Origin: Paraflavitalea sp966211765
GTDB lineage: Bacteria; Bacteroidota; Bacteroidia; Chitinophagales; Chitinophagaceae
DNA length: 64,000 nucleotides
Assembly: GCA_966211765.1 (NCBI GenBank)
Contig: CBIHOV010000016.1
Location: forward strand, 100,080 to 164,079
Direction: 5' to 3'
Shown here: positions 8,799 through 17,165 of the stretch, piece by piece
Layout: every line of letters begins with the position of its first letter
Position numbering within the stretch: the stretch's first letter is position 1
Made by a program: the position numbers and the translations under genes
The notes under the pieces: generated by a model
Seen by the model: the letters and a program-made list of their open reading frames with translations, nothing else
Database searches by the model: none
What the model was told of the DNA's origin: nothing

Positions 8799-9452
8799 TT
8801 AATATCCGATGGTAAATCTTTTACGGCTGAATGCCTGGTTGGCTGCTTCATCCAGCAGCGCTACTGACAGGTCTTCTACAGAAACAGTACTTACCTTGTC
8901 AGCATTGAACACCGGCTGATCGCTGCCCGTACGGTATTGCCCTGTGCGGCCTGTTTTTACACCCGGGTGCATGATGATGGCAGGACTGAGAAAGGTCCAA
9001 TCCAGTTCCTTTTCATTTTTCAGGATATTTAGGTAATCCCGGGCTGCCAGAGCTCCTGGTTTCCATTCTGCCGGAAAATCAGGCGAATCCACCAACTGTA
9101 CTCCTGGCGCAATCTCCAGACTACCCGCACCACCAACCACCAGCAATCGGCCCACACCTGCTTTTTTTACTCCCTGTTGTATAGCCTGCGCACCTTGCAA
9201 AAACTCATCATAGATCCGCGGATTGTGCCAGCCCGGGTTGTAAGCGCTGATCACCACATCGTGCCCTGCTACCAGCTTAGCCACTTCATCTTCCTGCAGC
9301 ACATCACCCTTTTTCACTGTCAGCAGCGGATCCTGGATCGTTATTTTTTCCGGGTGCCGCACAATGGCCGTTACGCTGTGTCCCCGGCTTAGTGCTTCTG
9401 TCAATACATGCGATCCTACAAATCCGGATGCGCCGATCAATGCAATTTTCAT
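8799..9452 (-). CDS. NAD(P)-binding epimerase-like protein (YwnB-like)
   Basis: 217 residues forming one atypical SDR/NmrA-like Rossmann domain. The nucleotide-binding motif ALIGASGFVGSHV is at residues 3-15, and the second strand carries IVRHPEKI. The typical catalytic Tyr-x-x-x-Lys is not evident, so flavin reductase-like or regulatory NAD(P) binding is as likely as epimerase activity. Its pairing with an Rrf2-type regulator matches the known ywnA-ywnB arrangement of Firmicutes. A sequence matching the regulator's own operator lies 28 bases upstream of the ATG, implying direct control. Confidence 0.87.
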   Translation of the reverse strand: MKIALIGASGFVGSHVLTEALSRGHSVTAIVRHPEKITIQDPLLTVKKGDVLQEDEVAKLVAGHDVVISAYNPGWHNPRIYDEFLQGAQAIQQGVKKAGVGRLLVVGGAGSLEIAPGVQLVDSPDFPAEWKPGALAARDYLNILKNEKELDWTFLSPAIIMHPGVKTGRTGQYRTGSDQPVFNADKVSTVSVEDLSVALLDEAANQAFSRKRFTIGY

Positions 9453-9479
9453 ACGTTTTGTTTTTATATCATGAATATT

Positions 9480-9502
9480 AGTGTAACAAATATTATTACA
9501 GT
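9480..9502 (-). promoter_or_regulatory. Rrf2-type operator, site 2
   Basis: An imperfect inverted repeat, AGTGTAAC-N7-ATTACAGT, lies between the regulator gene and the NAD(P)-binding protein gene. Its right arm and 7-base spacing are identical to the perfect site at 9929-9951, so the same regulator probably binds both. Confidence 0.7.
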
Positions 9503-9517
9503 TAAGGGTAAAAAAAA

Positions 9518-9928
9518 TTACATGAACTGTTTATGAAATTCAGCCAGCGTTTTCTTGCCCAGCTTCTGTACCAGGGTTTGCTCTACTTCAGTATACAGCT
9601 CGTCCAGATGATGGTTGATCTGTCTGCCTACTACGCAATCAGGATTGGGGCTGTTCTTGGTGCGGCCTAAGAGCATTTCCTGCCGTACGGCTTTGTATAC
9701 ATCCGACAACAAAATTTTGGAGGGGGAGAGGGCCAGGGTAGTACCGCCATTTTTGCCTTCACGGCTTTCTACCAGGCCAGCTTCACGCAGGTTACTGATC
9801 TCCTTGCGTACCAATACCGGATTAATATTAATACTGCCGGCAATGTACTCCGATGACAGCCACTCACCTGCCTTGTGTGCCAGCAGGGTGAGGATGTGCA
9901 AAGAGATTGCAAAGCGGCCATTGTTCAT
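9518..9928 (-). CDS. Rrf2-family transcriptional regulator (YwnA-like)
   Basis: 136 residues from the ATG at 9928, giving MNNGRFAISLHIL, the usual Rrf2 start; an in-frame ATG at 10003 would put the operator inside the gene. The winged helix-turn-helix spans about residues 10-75 (SSEYIAGSININPVLVRKEI is the recognition region; wing around GKNGGTTLALSP). Only one Cys (in PDCVVG) is present, so a three-Cys Fe-S cluster of the IscR/NsrR kind is unlikely. It probably represses itself and the two downstream genes through operators at 9929-9951 and 9480-9502; the signal is unknown. Confidence 0.9.
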   Translation of the reverse strand: MNNGRFAISLHILTLLAHKAGEWLSSEYIAGSININPVLVRKEISNLREAGLVESREGKNGGTTLALSPSKILLSDVYKAVRQEMLLGRTKNSPNPDCVVGRQINHHLDELYTEVEQTLVQKLGKKTLAEFHKQFM

Positions 9929-9951
9929 ACTGTAATTATTTTTATTACAGT
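9929..9951 (-). promoter_or_regulatory. Rrf2-type operator, site 1 (autoregulation)
   Basis: A perfect 8-bp inverted repeat, ACTGTAAT-N7-ATTACAGT, directly abuts the regulator's start codon. It shares arms and spacing with the site at 9480-9502. The position predicts autorepression by blocking transcription initiation or early elongation. Confidence 0.78.
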
Positions 9952-10415
9952 ACAAAGATAGGGACTTACAGCAATTATCCAACAAATGCAATGGTTTTAA
10001 CATTACGAAAGGAATGATGCGATCCGGCCGGGCAGGCTAATCAACCCGGCAATTATATTTTTCAAAATGTGTGTATTGTCTGGAAAATTTTTTCTCCACG
10101 TTAAAACATCATTCTTGCGCAGAATGCTAAAAAAGTCCTACTTTAATGTCATCATTGATTGTCTGCCGGAATAAACCGGTACCCGGTTTTTGGTTCTACT
10201 CTTTGGAAGCTAGGTCTGTACCCACACAGATGGCTTTGGTCATAGTTCCCCCGTAAATGCCCGGCCGCTTGCAGCTAATAACATGACTGCTGTTTAATCC
10301 TGTTCAGCTAAACTAAACGCACAACCAGTTAACACTTACCAGGTGTCCTTATTTTCCTGTATCACTGATCTATCAGTTGGTCATATGATCGGCTGTTAAT
10401 AAACCCCACTTGCAC
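9952..10415. other. Intergenic region upstream of ECF sigma factor
   Basis: About 460 bases with no credible ORF. A short hairpin (AAACCGG 10173-10179, loop TAC, CCGGTTT 10183-10189, followed by TT) resembles a terminator but has no obvious upstream transcript. The 15-base ATCATTGATTGTCTG at 10151-10165 recurs downstream of the sigma factor gene. Confidence 0.4.
10151..10165 (+). repeat. 15-base direct repeat, copy 1 (flanks sigma factor)
   Basis: ATCATTGATTGTCTG occurs here and at 11169-11183. After both copies the sequence continues with GAATA and an AAACC-type block. The two copies bracket the ECF sigma factor gene at a distance of about 1.0 kb. Confidence 0.6.
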
Positions 10416-11066
10416 ATGAGCAAACTATCTACGGAAAAGGAACTGATTCAACGTTTTCAGCAGGGCGACGCGATGGCCTTTAATACCATCTACAATCGTT
10501 TTTATACCTCCCTGCGCTATTTCTCTCAACGGCTCACCTGCCAAAAGCGGGAATCGGAAGACATTGCCGTTGAAACTTTTGTAAAATTATACCGCCTATG
10601 CGGCAATTTTGAGAATGTGGCCAATATCAGGGCCTTTCTCTATGTCACTGCCCGCAATGCCTGTTATGATTATCTTTCTTATACCCATCGCAGGCCCGCT
10701 TATGAGAAAGAGGCCAGTGGCGATTTCGCAGAGCAGGAAGTTTACCCGGTAAGAGAGGAACCAGATACCACCCTTGCCCTGAAAGCTGTTTTTGAAGCAG
10801 TGGAAAGCCTGCCGGAAGAATGCGGGAAAGTATTTAAACTGGCCTATGTACAAGGACTCAAAACAACCGATATTGCCAGGCTCCTGGCCATTCCCGAGCA
10901 AACCGTTCGGAGTCATAGGCGCCGTTCTATTAAATTACTGCGCATTGCCCTTTTTGAGAAACGTCTTCCGGAAGCTGCCTTGATCTGTCTCAGCATGGTC
11001 AGAACAGGCACCATATTGCCCATCCGGGAGGTAGTAACTGCCATCTATGCCAATGAAGCCAATTAA
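10416..11066 (+). CDS. ECF RNA polymerase sigma factor
   Basis: 216 residues from the ATG at 10416 (a TTG two codons upstream is less likely). Region 2 covers about residues 10-85, with DAMAFNTIYNRFY and the -10-recognition helix SEDIAVETFVKLY; region 4 covers about 125-180 with LPEECGKVFKLAY and the helix-turn-helix LKTTDIARLLAIPEQTVRSH. Bacteroidota ECF factors are usually followed by a FecR-type anti-sigma gene and a TonB-dependent transducer; none is present here, so control is by another route or an unlinked anti-sigma factor. It sits alone between two non-coding stretches that share a 15-base repeat. Confidence 0.92.
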   Translation: MSKLSTEKELIQRFQQGDAMAFNTIYNRFYTSLRYFSQRLTCQKRESEDIAVETFVKLYRLCGNFENVANIRAFLYVTARNACYDYLSYTHRRPAYEKEASGDFAEQEVYPVREEPDTTLALKAVFEAVESLPEECGKVFKLAYVQGLKTTDIARLLAIPEQTVRSHRRRSIKLLRIALFEKRLPEAALICLSMVRTGTILPIREVVTAIYANEAN

Positions 11067-11168
11067 AAGAGGAGATTATCGGGTGGGTCCATCGCTACTG
11101 CCGGCCCCGCCTGGTAAGGCATTCCAGGGAGTATAACATAACGGAGCCGGCGTAGGGTAGCTGATGGA

Positions 11169-11183
11169 ATCATTGATTGTCTG
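11169..11183 (+). repeat. 15-base direct repeat, copy 2
   Basis: A second copy of ATCATTGATTGTCTG, identical to 10151-10165, lies about 100 bases after the sigma factor stop codon. Confidence 0.6.
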
Positions 11184-11726
11184 GAATACAAACCAATCAG
11201 TCTTAACCAGAGATCCTATTCTTTACCTGTAAAAACATTGTTGGGTAGCGTCCTGTATCAGGTCCGGATTACCTTCAAAACCTGTAGAAGCCGTTACATC
11301 CCGCCTGTTTGGGTCAGGGATAACTAGGTTAGCAGGTAGGTAACGGCTATTCAGCAGGTTACCGGTCCATCACTTCAACTGCAGCATCCCCCAGGGAATA
11401 TTTCGACAGCAGGTGTAGCCGGTTTTCTTCAAACTGGGAATACCTTATCAGAATATGGTCGCCGGACCAGGTCGCTATTGGATAGTAATTCATAAGGATA
11501 CGGGCAGCCGGAAACTTATAGTAGCTGCTACCCGGGAAAATGCCGGGAGGCAATAAGAAAAAAGAAACCGGTTATGAAATCCCCCAAACCGGTTCCAGGT
11601 GTGTTACAACGAAGTTGATGACTCGGACTCATTCACCTTCTGCAAAACAAAAGGGTCAAGTATCAGCAACATCCATAGACTACAGTTTACATTCAAACCT
11701 GTGTGCAAGTTACTGTCACTCATTTG

Positions 11727-11763
11727 TCCTATCTGCACAAAAAGTTTTCCTATCTGCACAAAA
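11727..11763. promoter_or_regulatory. Paired 16-base direct repeat with 21-base period
   Basis: TCCTATCTGCACAAAA occurs at 11727-11742 and 11748-11763, exactly 21 bases apart (two helical turns). AraC-family activators bind tandem half-sites with this spacing, and an AraC-type gene begins about 530 bases away. No gene clearly served by the site is visible, so the assignment is tentative. Confidence 0.45.
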
Positions 11764-11918
11764 TTTGGGGACATTTACATACATCCATAACGGTTATAAC
11801 AACCTTATTCTCATTCTACTATAACGTTTAAGATTGATTGTATATGCAAAATAAATTATAAGATGGATAAAAACATTGATCTAAAACGATACATTCCTGA
11901 GTGGAAAATATTCTTCTG

Positions 11919-12290
11919 TTATTGATGTTTATTTCTCCATTGAGAAGGTGATATTTTGAACGCTTTTTTAAAAGCAGCACTGAAACTGCTGATTGTATTA
12001 TAACCTGCCAGTGCAGCAATCTGTTTGATCGGTCTATCCGTATCTTCTAATAGCTTTCTGGCTTTTTCCATACGCATCTGTACCTGGTAGGTATAGATGC
12101 TTACGCCAAATAGCTTCTTAAAACCGTATTGCAGCTTGGTGCGGTTCATCCCTGCTTCATAGGCTAAGTGTTGAATCGTAGTGTGTGGCAACTGCTTATG
12201 GCTCAGGATATCCTTCACCGCTCTTATGCGTTGAATATCCACATGCTTCAGCTTGATTTTTTTTGCGGTCATGTCCGTTATTTTAAGCAA
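11919..12290 (-). CDS. AraC-family regulator, DNA-binding domain only
   Basis: At most 123 residues; the ATG at 12272 (MTAKKIKLKHVD) is an equally good start. Nearly the whole protein is the double helix-turn-helix of AraC/XylS: the first in TTIQHLAYEAGMNRTKLQYGF and the second in RPIKQIAALAGYNTISSFSAAF, ending with FKISPSQWR. The N-terminal sensor domain of full-length members (~280 residues) is missing. Short AraC-type proteins of this size exist, but truncation of a longer gene is also possible; no upstream remnant is recognisable. It is monocistronic in sparsely coding DNA. Confidence 0.85.
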   Translation of the reverse strand: MLKITDMTAKKIKLKHVDIQRIRAVKDILSHKQLPHTTIQHLAYEAGMNRTKLQYGFKKLFGVSIYTYQVQMRMEKARKLLEDTDRPIKQIAALAGYNTISSFSAAFKKAFKISPSQWRNKHQ

Positions 12291-12837
12291 AGACTATCCA
12301 TAGCGTATCGCCGGAAATCCGTTGTTACGATGCATTTCACAGGACAGAATATTTTTTAAAAGGCATGTAAATATTGCACCTCACGCAATAGATGTGAAAT
12401 CTGCGCAGGTACTCATTTTGCTGTAGAATACAGACTCAATAACAGTTAAGTCCAATTTGCTGAGGAGTCAAAGCCAAAGCAGTAACATAGCCTTTTCCAG
12501 GCCTGACCCATCTAAATCATGGAAGGCAATGGAAAGGATGTCTTTATAGGGGCGGTACGCCTACCTACAAAGCGGTTACACTTAACGATATTGAACACTC
12601 GTTGTAACTGTTTGGGGTAACGCAAATATAGACGCTTTGATGAAAAGATAAAAGGTGTGACTGCAGTTATAGTGCAGGTGTAGGTATTTTATGGTAAAAT
12701 AAAGGCAAACCCTTATATATCACCTAAAGGTTTACCCGTAACGCCCGGAAGCTGCCAAAAACACGGTTACGATGCCTAACCGCCGGCTATCCCTCCCAAC
12801 AATATATTATTCAATGATTAGCTTTGACTAACGCAGT
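12291..12837. other. Intergenic region between AraC-type gene and LytTR regulator
   Basis: About 550 bases with no convincing ORF. Near 12690-12745 an imperfect inverted repeat (GGCAAACC and GGTTTACC) could be a 3' structure for the LytTR/LytS operon ending at 12838. Nothing else stands out. Confidence 0.4.
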
Positions 12838-13548
12838 TCATATAATCCCGATTTGAGCCATAAACTTCTCCCGGTATGTTTCACCCACCGGCAGGTACTG
12901 CCCATTGATCACCACCTTTCCACGGTCCAAAAACTCAATTTTGTTACGATTGATAATGTAAGACTTATGAATGCGGATAAATTTTTCTGCGGGAAGCGTG
13001 GCTTCCATCTTTTTCATGCTTTCCAGTGACAGTATCTTGCCCCCGGGGGTGTGAAACCCAATATAATCGCGCAAAGCTTCTATATAAAAGATGGAATCCA
13101 GGTCCAGTTTCTGTATGCGGTATTCAGCCCTGATAAAGATATGGTCCGGCATTTCCTTCACCACAGCCGGTTGCCTGGCCTCCAGCCTTTCTTTGGCTTT
13201 GATCACCGCCATCATATAGCGGTCAAAGGAGAATGGCTTTAGCAGATAATCCACCACATCATGTTCATAGCCTTCCAGCGCATAAGCTGTATAGGCCGTG
13301 GTAAGGATCACCTTACAGCGGTTGCCAATCAATTTCATGAATTGCATGCCACTCAGATCCGGCATATGAATATCCAGGAACAGCAGATCAGCTTCTCCCT
13401 GTTCAATGACCTGCAGCGCCTCCAATACATGCGTGGTTTTGAATACGACCGTAAGACCCGGCGTTTTTTCCACGTATTGCGCCAACAGGCCAACCGCCAG
13501 CGGCTCATCATCAACAATTACACAACGCACCGGTGAAGTATTACTCAT
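12838..13548 (-). CDS. LytTR-family response regulator
   Basis: 236 residues. The receiver domain (about 1-125) has VDDEP at 12-16, phospho-acceptor Asp59 in LLFLDIHMPD and LLKPF with the conserved Lys. The LytTR domain (about 140-234) has HIFIRAEYRIQKL, IEALRDYIGFH and IRIHKSYIINRNKI. It overlaps the end of the upstream LytS-type kinase by 8 bases, so the two are translationally coupled and form a cognate pair. This pair is distinct from the operon at 1651-4630: here there is one kinase with intact motifs. Confidence 0.93.
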   Translation of the reverse strand: MSNTSPVRCVIVDDEPLAVGLLAQYVEKTPGLTVVFKTTHVLEALQVIEQGEADLLFLDIHMPDLSGMQFMKLIGNRCKVILTTAYTAYALEGYEHDVVDYLLKPFSFDRYMMAVIKAKERLEARQPAVVKEMPDHIFIRAEYRIQKLDLDSIFYIEALRDYIGFHTPGGKILSLESMKKMEATLPAEKFIRIHKSYIINRNKIEFLDRGKVVINGQYLPVGETYREKFMAQIGII

Positions 13549-14533
13549 TGATCAGTTCCAGGTTAATAATGAAATGATTGTCTTTATCGTCAATTTTCAG
13601 CGTATGCCTATCCGGGTACAGGAGCGCCAGCCTGCGTTGTACATTCTGCAGCCCGATACCGCCGGCCGCATCCTTCAATCCATGTCCTTTGGGGTTCACA
13701 CAATGAAAATAGATACTCCTGGGCCCCGCATGGATGGTGATCTCAACTCCCTCCTGATCGCCCGAAAAGTCGCCATGCTTAAAGGCATTCTCTACAAACG
13801 GGATCAACAGCAACGGAGCGATCGGTAAGGCGGCCGTATCTCCCGTCACATGCATCGGGGCATGGATCGTATGATCAAACCTTATTTTTTGCAGCTCAAT
13901 GTACCGCGCAATATAATCGATCTCTTTTTGCAGGGGCACTTTTTCACTGGCATCATACAACATATACCGCAATAGATCCGATAAGCTGAGGATGGCCTCC
14001 TGCGCACCGGCCGCATTCTGGTACATGAGCGAGTAAATATTATGCAGACTGTTGAACAGGAAATGCGGGTTGATCTGCGATCGCAGGAAAGACAATTCAG
14101 ATTGCCGGTTCTGTATCACCATGTCCTTTTGCTCCAGTTCCTTATGCTGTGCATAGCGGATAAAGAAAAATACCAGGCCATACACCGTATACAGAAAAGC
14201 ATAGAATATATTATTGAGAAAGTAATTTTTCAGCCGCAGGTCCCTTCCCGTTTTGTAACACAAATAGAAAATGATGGGGAGAGCGATCACCGTCAATACG
14301 ATCGCCGGCGCCACCTGCCGGGGATAAAAATGGTAGAACAGGAGATAGGGTACCAGGGCAAAGAGAAAGTATAAAGCGATCTCCAAAAGACGTCCTATAA
14401 GCGCCCTCAAACTTTCCGGCATTCCCAAAAAACGTGAGCGCCCATTCACCAGGTTGGGCAGGTCATATGCGATGTGCAACAGGAAATACAATGCCACAAA
14501 AATGAGGAACAACAGGATCAATCTTTTTCGCAT
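13541..14533 (-). CDS. LytS-type sensor histidine kinase
   Basis: 330 residues. Four hydrophobic helices lie within about residues 5-125, followed by a short coiled linker and a His_kinase domain with the H-box QINPHFLFNSLHNIYSL (phospho-acceptor His157). The N-box FVENAFKHG and the glycine motif AGGIGLQNVQRRL are intact, so it should be an active kinase. It lacks a large periplasmic domain, so sensing within or near the membrane is likely. The first gene of a two-gene operon, it overlaps the LytTR regulator gene by 8 bases. Confidence 0.92.
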   Translation of the reverse strand: MRKRLILLFLIFVALYFLLHIAYDLPNLVNGRSRFLGMPESLRALIGRLLEIALYFLFALVPYLLFYHFYPRQVAPAIVLTVIALPIIFYLCYKTGRDLRLKNYFLNNIFYAFLYTVYGLVFFFIRYAQHKELEQKDMVIQNRQSELSFLRSQINPHFLFNSLHNIYSLMYQNAAGAQEAILSLSDLLRYMLYDASEKVPLQKEIDYIARYIELQKIRFDHTIHAPMHVTGDTAALPIAPLLLIPFVENAFKHGDFSGDQEGVEITIHAGPRSIYFHCVNPKGHGLKDAAGGIGLQNVQRRLALLYPDRHTLKIDDKDNHFIINLELINE

Positions 14534-14837
14534 CGGTCAAAGGTATTATTAATTGCCAAACAGCCTTCAGCAGCAGCCTCCCGTTTGCAGAGATACAGCC
14601 CTTGTTTGTCGATTTGGATTGCACACCGCCTCCTGCATTGCTAATTTTCCATCCTGAAGTCGACAATATACATTCACAACGACCGGCAGCCGGGTGTTCC
14701 GGCGGACAGGGTTTCTACCAGGTCCAAAGAGCAGTTTACCTGTTTACGTCGCTAACAGGTAAAATACGTTTTCAACAAGATAGCGTTGAAGTGGAACGTA
14801 CCTGGCCGTCCGGTTATTCCTCCCAAAATACATTTGC
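14534..14837. other. Divergent intergenic region
   Basis: 304 bases between the LytS-type kinase (minus) and the M23 peptidase (plus). TACATTTG at 14829-14836 matches the -7 consensus TAnnTTTG but ends one base before the annotated peptidase start; if it is a real promoter, translation starts at a later in-frame ATG (14871, 14883 or 14889). No other element was recognised. Confidence 0.4.
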
Positions 14838-16664
14838 ATGAACAATCCTGCTACCAGGGGCCAACAGCCCATGCCCATCACTATGGATATGCCTGTACGG
14901 TCCAAAGAAAAGGCAACCAATTCCAGGAAAGCCGGGGCCAAACCCACGGGCGCATCAGCCCGCTCATGGATCAGGTGGTGGCCCTTGCTGGCATTGCTGG
15001 TCAGTGCTGTGGTGATCTATAGGTTGTACAGTTCGCCCCGGTCTGTGTTCAGTGATCCCCTGGCGCTTCCTTTCCGGCTGTCCGGCAATTTTGGCGAGCT
15101 GCGCAGCAACCATTTTCACATGGGGCTCGATGTGCGCACCAACGGCCAGGAAAACCTACCCGTCTATACCGTGGCTGATGGCTATGTGAGCCGCATCATC
15201 ATTGAAGAATATGGATTGGGCAAGGCCGTATTCATCACCCATCCCAATGGATACACTACCGTATACGCCCATCTGAACCGTTTTTATGAGCCACTGGAAG
15301 CGGCCGTAGAAGCACAACAGCGGGCCGACCAGCAACGTGAGCAGGACCTTAGTTTCGCAGCTGGCCGTTTTCCGGTGAGCAAAGGACAGGAAATAGCCCG
15401 AAGCGGCAATACCGGCGGTTCAGAAGCGCCACACCTTCATTTTGAATTAAGGAACACCCGCACGGGCAATAACCTCAATCCACTTCTGCATGGATTTGAG
15501 ATGGCCGACGATCAACCACCCGTACTAAAAGGATTGTATTGGTACAACAGGCAGTACAGTACCTATCGTTCTCCCGGCAGTAGCATCACCCTGGATGGAG
15601 TGGAAGGAGCATACCATGCAACCCGGAAGGTCATTATGGTACGGGCGCCCCTCATCAGCCTGGGCATACGGGCCGATGACAAAAGCAACGACAACCGTTT
15701 CCAATTTGGTATTTACCGGGCCGAGCTAAGGCTGGATGATTCATTGGTGCACGAAGCCACCATGGATAATTTCTCTTATCCCGACAGCCGCTATATCAAT
15801 GCCTGTGTGGATTACCCCAAATGGGTACGCACGGGAATGTATGTACAGCACCTGGCTGTATTGCCAGGCAATCACCTGACCGCCTGGAAGGGTAGTGGGC
15901 TGCTCGATCTGTCGGATGGACGTGTACACCGCATTAACATCCGGCTGTATGATGTAAGCAACAATATAACCACCTTTGATAACCAGGTACAGTATAGCGG
16001 GGCTATCGAAGTCCCACAACCCCTTGCACCTGGTACAAGCCGCTTATTGCCGGGCAAAGAAAATAGGGTAACAGGCAACAACTGTAAACTGTATTTCGGT
16101 AAAACAGCATTTTATGATACTGTACACTTTGCGCTGAAAGAACAACCCAATACAGGCGCGCACAAAGCATCTGCCTTGGTAAGACTGCACAATGCTTCCA
16201 TCCCGGTGCACGACAATTACAAGGTATCCCTTAAAGCCTTGCCGATTGTTACGGATCGATTAAAGAAAAAGGTAGTGATGCAATTGAACAATGGCAAAAA
16301 GAAGTTCACCAGCAAAGGCGTCTGGAGCGACAATTGGCTCACCGCTTCCTTCAACACCCTGGGTACCGTTCAATTATTGATCGATACCCTACCACCCACC
16401 ATCCGGCTGGTGAACTGGCAGTCGGGCCAGTCGTTTACAACTGATGCCATCGAATTGAAACTGCTGTGCAGTGATGAAACAGATGGGGTGACCAGCTTCC
16501 GGGCAGAGTTGGATGGTAAGTGGCTTTTGTTCGACAGGAAGGGAAATGATTTTACTTTGGCTGTGCCCAATAATTGCAAACCCGGCAAACATCAATTAGC
16601 CATTAGCCTTACAGATATAGCAGGCAATGCCACCCGGCAAACATTCTCTTTTCTAAAGCAATGA
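14838..16664 (+). CDS. M23-family (LytM-like) metallopeptidase
   Basis: 608 residues. A basic N-terminus precedes one membrane helix at about 46-65, so the enzyme faces the periplasm. The M23 domain (about 78-220) has all zinc ligands: HxxxD at His94/Asp98 (HFHMGLD) and HLHFE at 199-203. The family cleaves peptide cross-links in peptidoglycan. The remaining ~380 residues are beta-rich, with Ig/Big-like stretches late in the protein (for example LIDTLPPTIRLV), possibly for substrate positioning. The start codon is uncertain; later ATGs would shorten only the cytoplasmic tail. It is monocistronic and convergent with the ArsR gene. Confidence 0.9.
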   Translation: MNNPATRGQQPMPITMDMPVRSKEKATNSRKAGAKPTGASARSWIRWWPLLALLVSAVVIYRLYSSPRSVFSDPLALPFRLSGNFGELRSNHFHMGLDVRTNGQENLPVYTVADGYVSRIIIEEYGLGKAVFITHPNGYTTVYAHLNRFYEPLEAAVEAQQRADQQREQDLSFAAGRFPVSKGQEIARSGNTGGSEAPHLHFELRNTRTGNNLNPLLHGFEMADDQPPVLKGLYWYNRQYSTYRSPGSSITLDGVEGAYHATRKVIMVRAPLISLGIRADDKSNDNRFQFGIYRAELRLDDSLVHEATMDNFSYPDSRYINACVDYPKWVRTGMYVQHLAVLPGNHLTAWKGSGLLDLSDGRVHRINIRLYDVSNNITTFDNQVQYSGAIEVPQPLAPGTSRLLPGKENRVTGNNCKLYFGKTAFYDTVHFALKEQPNTGAHKASALVRLHNASIPVHDNYKVSLKALPIVTDRLKKKVVMQLNNGKKKFTSKGVWSDNWLTASFNTLGTVQLLIDTLPPTIRLVNWQSGQSFTTDAIELKLLCSDETDGVTSFRAELDGKWLLFDRKGNDFTLAVPNNCKPGKHQLAISLTDIAGNATRQTFSFLKQ

Positions 16665-16691
16665 GGAATGTATCAGCTAACACTATGAATG

Positions 16692-17021
16692 CTAATGTTG
16701 GTTCTTTTTTGCCTGTTGTTCGCTGGCCAGGAAATGCTCCAGTGCATCCAGCTTTTTAGACCAGTATAGCCGGTATTGCTCAGCCCACTCACTTACCTCT
16801 TTTAGTTTGCCCAGGTTGGCTTCGCAAAACCGTTCCCGTCCTTGCTGGCGCACCACGATCAGCCCGCATTCTGTAAGTATTTTAATATGCTTCGAAATAG
16901 CGGGCCTGCTCACCTCAAAGTTCTCTGCTACACCGTTCAATGTCAAGGTCTTTTGAGAAAGTAACCCTATAATTTGCCGGCGGGTGGGATCAGCTATTGC
17001 CTGGAAAACATCACGTCTCAT
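16692..17021 (-). CDS. ArsR-family transcriptional regulator
   Basis: 109 residues forming a winged helix-turn-helix: ADPTRRQIIGLL, recognition helix VSRPAISKHIKIL and wing RQQGRERFCEAN. No Cys metal-binding motif of the arsenic/cadmium type (ELCVC) is present. The sequence is closer to the SRPBCC-associated, non-metal ArsR group, but no SRPBCC gene follows here. A palindrome overlapping its promoter at 17036-17051 indicates autoregulation. The four-helix membrane protein gene upstream on the same strand (17166-17690) may or may not share control. Confidence 0.92.
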   Translation of the reverse strand: MRRDVFQAIADPTRRQIIGLLSQKTLTLNGVAENFEVSRPAISKHIKILTECGLIVVRQQGRERFCEANLGKLKEVSEWAEQYRLYWSKKLDALEHFLASEQQAKKNQH

Positions 17022-17035
17022 GATATAAAATTGTG

Positions 17036-17082
17036 GTAACCGTTTGGTTACAAAAGTAGCGGAAATCCGGCAGGAAGGGCAA
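17036..17082 (-). promoter_or_regulatory. Promoter and operator of the ArsR gene
   Basis: On the minus strand there is a TTG -33 element (complement of 17080-17082), a 21-base spacer, and the -7 box TACTTTTG (complement of 17051-17058), matching the Bacteroidota consensus TTG-N19-21-TAnnTTTG. The palindrome GTAACC-N4-GGTTAC at 17036-17051 begins within the -7 box, as expected for an ArsR repressor site. Confidence 0.8.
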
Positions 17083-17165
17083 TTTTTCTGATCAGGGTTA
17101 AATGATGTTACTCCTTAATCCTAGCTGATAATGGCATGGCTTTCGTTCGGTGAGTGGAAAATGAT

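Larger units (their letters stand above)
11067..11918. other. Long low-coding region after the sigma factor
   Basis: About 850 bases without a gene I can support. A 64-codon minus-strand frame (11359-11553) and a 94-codon plus-strand frame (11540-11824) show no recognisable domain. Features seen are the second copy of the 15-base repeat (11169-11183), two AACCGGTT palindromes near 11570 and 11592, and the paired direct repeat at 11727-11763. Confidence 0.45.

Noticed and set aside
10173..10191. Hairpin AAACCGG-TAC-CCGGTTT as a terminator
   Set aside because: The stem is only 7 bp with a very short T-run, and no gene ends upstream on that strand.
11359..11824. Two short frames of 64 and 94 codons in the region after the sigma factor
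   Set aside because: No domain, no conserved start and no codon bias; they overlap each other on opposite strands. Kept only as part of the gap description.
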